DNA of 64,000 bases. Origin: Hordeum vulgare subsp. vulgare (Eukaryota; Streptophyta; Magnoliopsida; Poales; Poaceae). The notes below the pieces were generated by a model that saw nothing but the letters and a program-made list of their open reading frames with translations, made no database searches and was not told the DNA's origin. Where the stretch lies: NCBI RefSeq assembly GCF_904849725.1, contig NC_058520.1:534244083-534308082 (forward strand), given 5' to 3'. Positions 55,779 through 64,000 of this stretch are shown in pieces. Each line of letters starts with the position of its first letter. Position 1 is the stretch's first letter. A program made the position numbers and the translations under genes.

Positions 55779-57059
55779 ATGGTGCTCACCAGGTTGAACC
55801 GTGCCCCTGGTCATGAGCAAGGCGAGGGTAGTCAAGCGTCGCAGGAAGACCTGCCTCACCCGCCCTCTCTGGCGGAAGTTATGCTTGAGGCAGAGAGGAA
55901 CAAAAGAGAGACCAACCGACTGTTAGAGCGTATTGAGCAGAATACGGCTCGTCAGCCTAGGAATGCAGCAGTGTCCCTCAACGACTTTGTGAAGCTAAAT
56001 CCTCCAAAGTTCCATCACTCCGTCGATCCCCTCGACGCTGATGACTCGCTGTGCAGCATCTCACGCAAGATTCGCTCTGCGAATGTTTCTGAGGCCGACA
56101 AGGTGACCTTTGCGGTGTATTTTCTGGAAGGACCCGCCAATCTGTGCTGGGAGAACTTTGAAGCTATGCGTCCTGCTGAGCCAGCAGCCACATGGGCAGA
56201 CTTCAGTGCAGCCTTCTGTCTGCACCATATTCCAGAGGGCCTGATGGACAGAAAGAGAGAGGAGTTTTGTGCTTTCACCCAGGGCAAGATGACCGTGGAT
56301 GCCTATAGCCGCGAGTTCGGTAACCTCGCCCGCTATGCAACATAGGAGGTGTCTACTGACCCCAAGAAGCAAGCAAGATTCCGTAAGGGTTTGAGTCCTG
56401 AGCTTCGTCGTGATCTGCGCCTCCACGAGTGTGCAAGCTTTCAAGCCCTGGTCAACAAGACGATCAGTGCCGAGACTGGTCATACCGACTTTGAAGCCAC
56501 AAGGAAGCACTCCCGTGACTTTGGCTCGTCATCTGGTTCCGCGTTTCCAAAACGCAGGCTGTGGGTTCCGAACAGTTCTCTGCCGCCAAGATACACTCCG
56601 AGGCCATCCTACGTGGCGCCTCAGACGAATCAGACCAACCCTCCAGCAAAAACTTATGGTGGTCCAGCTAGCAATGCTGCACCACATGCCAACCAAGTGA
56701 TATGCTACAAGTGTGGAGAACCAGGGCACTATTCCCATGAGTGTCCTCAAAATGTGGGTGCCAAGCAACCCGGAAAGTCCGTCGGGCAAGGCAAGTCGGG
56801 CAAAGCTTACTATGTGAAGCCAACTCCTGCAGGTGGCCGTGTGAACTATGTCTCAGCAGAAGAAGCTGCAGAGGATCCGGACGTCATACTGGGTACGCTT
56901 CTTGTTAATCATCACCCAGCGTCTGTTCTTTTGACACTGGGTCTTCTCATTCCTTCATTTCAGAAAGTTATGCACAGTTGCATAACATGTCTTTTTGTGA
57001 TATGTCAATTCCATTGGTTGTCCAAACTCCTGGTAGTAAATGGCAAACCTCTAGGATAA
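55779..57059 (+). pseudogene. Gag of the Tekay-type element
   Basis: I place the start at the ATG at 55779; the frame is open upstream from a GTG at 55761. The retrotransposon gag domain runs about 55960-56500, a basic linker follows, and a CCHC zinc knuckle C-Y-K-C-G-E-P-G-H-Y-S-H-E-C lies at 56703-56744. A TAG at 56343-56345 interrupts it, and the frame is otherwise kept to about 56930. There a missing T ahead of the protease D-T-G throws the frame off, so the tail to 57059 is out of frame. Gag and pol belong to one polyprotein in this clade. Confidence 0.9.
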
Positions 57060-57376
57060 CCTATGACAATGAAATTCTAGTAGACAGGATAGTTTTTCGA
57101 GCCTCATTGATAGCCCTGAAATCTTTGGATATTAATATCATCTTGGGTATGGACTGGATGTTAGCTCACTATGCCAAGATTGATACTCATTCTAGAAATG
57201 TTCAGCTTACCCATCCCTCGGGTGAGATAGTCAATGTCTCTACTCGAGTTGCCAAATGCCAACTCTATTCCCTAAATGCCAACCCTCTTCCGGAACTTGA
57301 AGACATCCCGATTGTCCATGACTTCCCGGATGTTTTTCAGAGGAACTGCCAGGAATTCCACCTGACAGAGATGTAG
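56930..57376 (+). pseudogene. Protease region of the Tekay-type element
   Basis: After the one-base loss near 56932, the correct frame carries the pepsin-like fold region with I-I-L-G-M-D-W-M at about 57135-57160, the typical RVP_2-type block. The active-site D-T-G is at the frameshift itself. The frame is lost again near 57339, where one C is missing, and pol continues in the next frame. Confidence 0.85.
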
Positions 57377-60327
57377 AGTCTGTGATAGATCTTGTTCCGG
57401 GAACTGTCCCAATAGCCAGAAGGCCATATAAGATGGCACCCCTGGAGCTAGCCGAACTTAAGAAGCAACTAGATGAGGCCTTGAATAAAGGTTTCATTCA
57501 TCCTAGCTCTTCTCCTTGGGCTTGCCCCGTCCTCTTCTTCAAGAAGAAAGACGGAACGGATCGAATGGTTGTAGATTACCGACCAGTTAATCTGGTCACC
57601 ATAAAGAACAAGTATCCGCTCCCCAGGATCAACGATCTGTATGATCAGCTCGCTGGATCCTCAGTCTTCTCCAAAATGGATTTGAGGTTGGGATACCATC
57701 AAATCAAGATCAAGAACGGGGACATTCCAAAAACGGCTTTTGTTACTCGTTATGGCCAATACGAGTACACTGTCATGTCCTTCGGTTTAACCAATGCCCC
57801 AGCCACCTTCTCTCGTCTGATGAATTCAATCTTCATGGAGTATTTGGATAAATTCGTCGTGGTGTACCTCGATGATATTCTCATCTACTCGAACAACGAA
57901 CAAGAACATGCCGAGCATCTGGGGCTGGTATTGATGAAACTTCGAGAGCATCGCCTTTATGCCAGGTTTTCAAAATGTGAATTTTGGTTACCAGAAGTGA
58001 CCTATCTAGGTCACGTAATCTCCGGTAAGGGTATTGCTATCAATCCCGAGAGAGTTCAAGCCGTCCTTTATTGGACTCAACCTGAATCGGTTAAGCAAGT
58101 TAGGAGTTTTCTTTGTCTAGCGAGCTATTGTCGCCGCTTTGTTGAGAATTTCTCCAAGGTTGCAAAGCCTCTAACTGAACTCCTCAAGAAGGATAAAAGG
58201 TTTGAGTGGACACCACAGTGTGAGCATAGTTTTCAGGAACTAAAAAGACGCCTGACTTCCGCTCCTGTGTTGCTACCACCAGATTTTTCTAAGGACTTTG
58301 TTATCTATTGCGACACCTCGCGACAAGGATTAGGTTGCATTCTCATGCAAGATCGTCATGTGATCGCATACGCATCTCGACAGTTGCGTCCACATGAGGA
58401 TAATTATCCCACACATGACCTTGAGCTTGCAGCTGTGGTCCATGCACTAAAAACCTGGCGACATTACCTTCTAGGTAATCGTTGCGAAATATTCACTGAT
58501 CACCAAAGTCTGAAATATATCTTCACCCAGCCGGATCTGAATCTCAGGCAAAGATGGTGGGTTGAGTTGATCTCGGATTACAACTTAGGGATAACTTACA
58601 CCCCGGGGAAGGCCAATGTTATGGCTGATGCACTAAGTCGTAAATCTTATTGTAACAATTTGATGCTACAACAAGGTCAACCACATCTCTATGAGGACTT
58701 TCGGAAGTTGAATCTTCATATTGTTCCTCAGGGATTCCTTTCTACCCTGGTGGCGAAGCCTACCCTTAAGGATCAAATTATAGCTGGCCAGAAGCGTGAC
58801 AAGGATATATCACGGATCAAGGAGAATATTATCAGCGGAAACGCTAAAGAATTTTCCATGAATGATCAAGGTGTTGTGTTCTTCTAGAATCGTCTAGTGG
58901 TTCCTAAGAACCTACATCTAAGGCAGTTAATTCTTAAGGAGGCCCATGATTCTCCTCTCACCATTCATCCCGGTAGTACTAAAATGTATCAGGACCTACG
59001 CCAGAGGTTCTGGTGGACTAGGATGAAGAGAGAAATTGTTGAGTTCATTGCTAACTGCGACGTTTGTCGTCAAGTTAAGGAAGAACATCAAAGGCCTGCT
59101 GGCACCCTTCAACCTTTAGCTATTCCTGAAAGGAAATGGCATAAAGTTAGTATGGATTTCATTACCGGATTTCCCAAGACCAAGAAAGGAAATAATGCTA
59201 TCTTTGTGGTCATTGACCGTCTTTCCAAAGTAGCTCATTTTCTTCCCGTTCGTGAGAGTATAACAGCTAGCCAGCTAGCGGAGTTATATATCTCTTGAAT
59301 AGTGTCTCTTCATGGTGTTCCCCTGGAGATTAACTCGGACCGTGGGAGTATCTTTACTTCTCGCTTTCGGGAAAGTTTTCAGAATGCCATGGGGATTCAC
59401 TTATCTTTTAGCACTGCTTTCCATCCCCAATCAAGTGGTCAAGTAGAAAGAGTGAATCAAATCTTAGAAGATATGCTCCGAGCTTGTGTTATATCATTCG
59501 GTATGAATTGGGAGAAGTGCCTTCCATTCGCCGAATTTGCTTATAACAATAGTTATCAATCAAGCTTGGGCAAAGCTCCTTTTGAAGTTCTCTATGGACG
59601 AAGATGTCGAACACCTCTTAATTGGTCAGAAACCGGAGAGAGGCAACTCTCTGGCCCGGATATGATCCAGGATGCAGAAGAGCAGGTTCGCATTATTCGT
59701 GAAAAGTTGAAAACAGCCCGGTCTCGTCAAAAGAGCTAATATGATCGTCATCATAAGGCTGTGACCTTTGAAGTTGATGAGAAGGCTTACCTTCGGGTTA
59801 CACCTTTGAAGGGTACCCATCGATTCGGTATCAAGGGCAAGTTGGCTCCTCGTTACATTGGTCCTTTTCGCATTCTTGCCAAACGAGGAGAAGTTGCCTA
59901 CCAGTTGGAACTTCCTCCGCATCTTTCCAAGGTTCATGATGTCTTCCACGTCTTGCAACTCAGGCGTTGCTTTCCGGATCCTATCCGTGAAGTGGACCAC
60001 GAAACGCTTGATCTCCAAGATAACCTTTCTTATCGAGAATACCCTGTTCGTATTCTCGACCAAGCTCAGCACACTACTAGACGTCAGAACATTAAGTTTC
60101 TTAAAGTTCAATGGTCAAATCATTCTGAGAAAGAGGCAACATGGGAAAGAGAGGATCATCTTCGACAAGAGTATCACGCGCTATTCCCGACGACTTCTAA
60201 ATCTCGGGACGAGATTCTTTTGAGTGGGGGTGAGTTGTCACATCCCTGGAACCCTAACCAAGGTTTACCATTGTGCTCATATTTTCTTTGCATTGCATCC
60301 AAGAAAATGGCAACAAGATCAAAGTAA
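57345..60327 (+). pseudogene. Pol of the Tekay-type element: RT, RNase H, integrase, chromodomain
   Basis: One reading frame from about 57345 to a TAA at 60325-60327 is interrupted only by stops at 58885-58887 (TAG), 59296-59298 (TGA) and 59737-59739 (TAA). RT carries YLDD at 57865-57876. RNase H starts with I-Y-C-D-T-S near 58300. Integrase has an H-H-C-C finger at 58944-59075, D blocks M-D-F-I-T-G-F-P and N-S-D-R-G, and E in Q-V-E-R-V-N-Q. A chromodomain-like C-terminus (P-V-R-I-L-D .. V-Q-W-S-N-H-S .. E-A-T-W-E-R-E) lies at about 60040-60180. In chromoviruses this region can steer integration to modified chromatin. The frame reads through the polypurine tract into the first 92 bases of the 3' LTR. 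Confidence 0.93.
60219..60235 (+). other. Polypurine tract of the Tekay-type element
   Basis: TTTTGAGTGGGGGTGAG immediately precedes the 3' LTR and lies inside the pol frame. Confidence 0.8.
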
Positions 60328-63300
60328 GTGGTGAAGGGAAACTCAAAACCCTAGCCACTTCTTAATTCAAAGGAATTATAAACTTATTCAAATCAATGAA
60401 CCCAAAATGGCGTCAAGAAAAGTTCAACTTTTCTGATAATTCTTGAAAACAAATAAGCAATGAAGGAAACCATTTCCTTTATACTTTTGGCATTTTAAAT
60501 AAATGCAAAAGACTACTGCTTTCAAGTTTTAAATTTGAATTCAAAGATTTATAGTTTTGAAAAATGCTGAAAACTTTATGGGTGATTGGAAATATTCCAA
60601 CTAACACCCCAGCATTTTTCAAACTATTGATGGTTTGTTTGTGAAGCCAAAATAAATGGGAAACAATGTTAGTAAATAAAACAGAAGGAAAAGAGAAAGG
60701 AAGAGCTTACGTGTTATCTGTCGCCGGCCCACCCCACCAGGGGCTCCCCGGTCATCTTCCTCCTCCTGCCAGTAGGCAAAGGAGAAGATGAGCACGGCGG
60801 CCAAGCCCCGGCCACCTCCTGCCTGCCTGCTCGCCGCTGGAGGCCCCTAGGAGCGCCAGCGCGACGCCTCGAGCCTACTTCTCCTCCTCCCCGTGGCCTT
60901 ATCTCCTCACCTTGGCCTCTCGTTCCCCTTTCCCCTCTCGGATCTCTCTCTCCCCGAAGCTCCAGTCGCCGTCGATCCGTCGCCTTCCGGTCCTCCCCGA
61001 CCCTGCCGACATCTTCACAAGAACCGCCGTGAGCTCCTCTTCCCGTTCCCCCTCTTCCCGAGGCCATTCCCCTCCTCTAACCCCATTAGCCGCCGGAGCC
61101 CGAAGGTCCTCGTTGCCGTCGTTGTGTTACCCCGCTCGCGAGACCGAGCTCAGAAATGAGCTCTTGGAGCTCTGTAGATGCCGAAGAGCCCTTTCCCCAG
61201 CTCGCTAGTGCCCCGCAACGCCACACCCGACGATGCCCGAGCCGCAACCGCCGCTGACCTTGTCGCCGGCGTGGATTCCGATACCACTAGGTCCAGCTCC
61301 TCCCCCTTTAGATGCGGCGCTTCACTAGCTAGCCGTAGCACTAAACCGCGCCCAAAACCGATGCATGTAGCACCGTTTAGCTAAACTCCGGCGAGTCCTC
61401 CGCCGCGCCCGTGGTCGCCGCAGGCCATATTCTGGTGGGGGCCGACGTGGTCAACTAGGTAGCCCACTAAACACCCCCCTAGCCACTGACAGTGGACCCC
61501 AGGGTGGGTAAATCCCCAGTTAGGGGCTGGTCAACTCGGGGATTAGTCCCTGGTCACTGACCAGTGGACCCCAGTGGTCAGGTCTGACCTGGCCCTGTCT
61601 TTGTTGACCAGAGACGTCACTGTGACGTAATAAAGGGATTTTCTAATATAAAAATAATTCCAGAAATGTCTAAAACTTCTAAAAATCATAGAAAATTACC
61701 TGTAAGTCCAATGAAAATAATTTATATATGAAAAAGTATCAGAAAAATTCAAGGAATCTGAATATGTCATTTTCAAACATGTTTGAAAATGTTACTGAAC
61801 CCAAACATGTAGATTAATGAATAAGTTAATTCTTATAAATACTTTGGAGATGGAATTTGGAAATTATTTAAATTTCACTACAAATGATATGATCAAACAC
61901 TGTCCAAATCACAAACCAGCAACCTAACATGTCACTCAATGCATGTTAAAAGCAAGTTGATCTGAGCATCAGGTCGAATCAATTAGAATGGTATCCGAGA
62001 ATACCTCGTTTGAAGTAATATTTGAATTTGATTCAAATCAACTTCAAACCTAATAAATGTTAGCTATAATAGTATACCACTTTGCATCCTCATGCCATGC
62101 TCATGCATCATCTTGTTGCATATGCTTGTGATTGATTGTTGTCACTCTTTTCGGTAGGCTCCGCTCCTCCGGATTCCACCGAATATCCGACAGACAGATA
62201 TTGTCCCTCCTCTGAGCAACAAGGCAAGCAACCATTTTGATCATCCCGATAAATCCCATGCTCTCGCTCCTGCACTTACTTATTGCATTAGGATCAAATG
62301 CTTCAAATGCTTTTGCCACGTTAGTTGAACCCACTTCCTTTGCATGACCTATCCTTGTCACAGTAAATAGCTGAACCTTGCAACCTAGCATACCTGGTAG
62401 TTGCTTGAGCCATGATGTGCCTTATCCTGCTATGCATGCTATGCTTAGAGTTGTGTATGGTCTGTCATCTGGGAGATGAACACAATTGTGAGAATGTGTT
62501 CGGTAAGCAAGGGTTGTGTGTTGAACCTGATTTGGTAAAGCTACCGGTGAAAGGTTGTGTAGGAGTACATGGCGGGTTGTTTCGTTGGAACCGTCCTTAG
62601 GAATTGAGTTCCGTGTATGTAATCCAAGACGAGATACTACCACATGCTGGGCCCTGAAATATGACCCCGCTCGACTTATTAATCGCTTAGTACTCGGTCC
62701 AGGAGTTGCAAATAGTTTCTGGTGTTTATAGTCATGCTGGAGGCCGTGCATAGTGCTGACCTGAAAGGTGGGCTGTGATGCGGTAGGCAGTGGCACGGTG
62801 TACCAAGTGGCACCCAGATGGTGGGCTTGGGAACCCTGCGCACATCATTTGGGGCCGTGGCGGAAACCTCGGCCGGACTTCCGTGCGGGTTACCCTCAGA
62901 TAGGCGATAGACCTGGACTAGGTACTAGCGTGGTTAACGGTCGTGGCCGACTCCCTCGCTGGGCTTCCGCTTGAAGGTTGCTGAGGTGCATGACGTGCAC
63001 ATGGCGATAAGTGGCGAGAGCGTGTGTGACTAAGTACACCCCTGCAGGGTTATGATCTATTCGAATAGCCGCGTCCGCGGATATGGACTACTTGGAGACA
63101 TATGTTGTTCACAGATAACTTAAATGGCTACTCATAAAATTGTCAAGATAAGCGTGAGTGTCGTGGACGACATTTCCGTATGGAGACGGAATCATTCCAT
63201 GATGGAGTATTGTTGTGGTGTTAGTGGACTCGTGTGCGAGAGATCAAGTTGTCAAAAGTTGTTTTAAAAATGTAAGTTGTCTAGCCAAGAGTCAAATGCT

Positions 63301-64000
63301 GGCTTTCCGCATGAAACCCCACAATACCTTTTTGATACATTGCATGAGTAGATAGTTACCCTAAAGTCTTGCTGAGTACCTCCGTACTCATGTTTGTTTA
63401 ATAATTTTTGCAGAGGTTGTTAATGACCCTAACGGAGGGTTCTTCCTAGACATCGACGACAACGAGTAGCTGGTGTCCCAGCTACGATCTGGCCCTAGGT
63501 TGGGTCTGTAGCATAGTCAGGCCATGTGCCTTCTAGTTTCACCTCTCTATACTCAAACAGTTTTAAACACTTCCGCTGGCTTGTATCTGAATGTCTGCTA
63601 TGATGGGTCGTGAGACCCTTACTGTGTAATATTATGTGTGTGGCTCTTCCGAGCCTCTTAAATAAAGCTTGTATGTTTATGGTTATGTTGTGATGCCATC
63701 GATGTATCTATACATATCGGTATGCCATGCGTACGTGTGTCGTACTTGATATGCATGGGGTTCGATTACCTATCCGTAAACCTTAGTAGCACTCCTTACA
63801 GGGAAATGCCCCTTTGTGATCCAACGAGCCATGGTAGCTCGCTACTGCTCCGGACACATTGGTTGACCGGCATGTGTCCTTCTTAGCTGCTGTGTCTGTC
63901 CTCTTTGGGGAAATGCCACGTGATGTAATGGAGTCCTTGTAGCTTGCTACGACTCGTCTACATTCGCTGGTGATCGACACCTGCTTTGCTGGGTCATGTA
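60236..64000 (+). repeat. 3' LTR of the Tekay-type element, cut by the window edge
   Basis: It matches 50216 onward with an offset of about 10 kb, with differences of a few per hundred bases or fewer and some small indels. Its end and TSD are expected roughly 240 bp beyond the window. Confidence 0.94.
63373..63469 (+). other. Hairpin, acceptor-like site and acidic short frame in the 3' LTR
   Basis: The TGAGTAC..GTACTCA hairpin (63373-63390), TTGCAG (ending 63413) and the frame to TAG at 63467-63469 are all kept. One codon differs silently (GAT to GAC) and one changes D to N. The loop of the hairpin differs by one base while both arms are unchanged. Confidence 0.5.

Larger units (their letters stand above)
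50216..64000 (+). mobile_element. Tekay/Del-type chromovirus (Gypsy) with 4-kb LTRs, 3' end outside the window
   Basis: The 5' LTR is 4008 bp (TGTCACATCCC..CCCGACA), followed by a perfect Met-tRNA PBS, an extra ORF, gag, pol with C-terminal chromodomain-like region, a polypurine tract, and a 3' LTR that starts at 60236 and runs off the window at about 94% of its length. Chromodomain and PBS type place it among chromoviruses. The two LTRs differ by sparse substitutions and small indels, suggesting a fairly recent insertion. It is inserted in an old Angela-type LTR. Gag and pol are broken by two frameshifts and four stops. Confidence 0.93.

Noticed and set aside
60714..61067. Arg/Gly-rich minus-strand ORF in the 3' LTR
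   Set aside because: It is an open frame by composition in the GC-rich island; the matching 5' LTR interval does not keep it intact.
1..64000. Host protein-coding gene, tRNA or rRNA
   Set aside because: All long open frames translate to retroelement proteins or are shadows in LTRs. I saw no tRNA cloverleaf or rRNA sequence; the tRNA-like matches are PBS sites next to LTRs.

Overview
The window is typical of the repeat-filled intergenic DNA of a large grass genome, most likely a Triticeae species such as wheat, Aegilops, rye or barley. I infer this from Angela/BARE/WIS-type Copia elements, Athila-type Gypsy elements whose LTRs begin TGATACGTC, a Tekay/Del-type chromovirus with 4-kb LTRs, and a decayed LINE. 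Family names such as Angela, Sabrina and WHAM are recalled from LTR sequence and not looked up. I found no host protein gene, tRNA, rRNA or CRISPR array. Almost every base can be assigned to a transposable element, and every coding region carries at least one nonsense codon or frameshift.

Layout from left to right. (1) 1-1251 is the end of a plus-strand Angela-type LTR whose body lies upstream of the window. It is inserted in the 3' LTR of a minus-strand Angela-type element (1252-9233). (2) That element sits at the start of the second ORF of minus-strand Athila-type element A (9234-14215), which keeps gag-retropepsin, a PBS and a truncated 5' LTR. (3) A is joined head-to-head, through a rearranged 93-bp junction, to plus-strand relative B (about 14266-39567). 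B's gag is split by a complete minus-strand Sabrina-like element (17034-34699, TSD GTGAT). (4) The 3' LTR of the Sabrina-like element is split by a complete plus-strand Angela-type element (17631-26458, TSD GTAGA). Its 3' noncoding region holds a solo LTR of the A/B family (29366-31034). (5) B resumes at 34700 with the rest of gag-retropepsin, an Athila ORF1-like gene and a scrambled scrap of 3' LTR. (6) B is fused at about 39567 to 5'-truncated element C (to 47414), which carries protease, RT, RNase H and integrase, a small coiled-coil ORF and a 3' LTR. (7) A LINE remnant follows (47415-49121), then an old Angela-type LTR fragment (49122-50215). That fragment is interrupted by the Tekay-type chromovirus (50216 to beyond 64000).

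How the parts relate. A, B and the Sabrina-like element have gag plus a retropepsin but no RT or integrase, so they look non-autonomous by design. C carries the enzymes such elements would need in trans. The most unusual signals are shared noncoding modules. A, B and C each carry, between the main ORF and the 3' ORF, a segment resembling their own LTR leader, including a GC-rich hairpin that also occurs in four LTRs. Several Athila-type elements have a second polypurine tract just after the last ORF. The Tekay LTR carries a hairpin, a splice-acceptor-like site and a short acidic reading frame, all preserved in both LTRs. These are candidates for internal promoters, packaging signals or spliced subgenomic messages, and all of that is inference from sequence alone.
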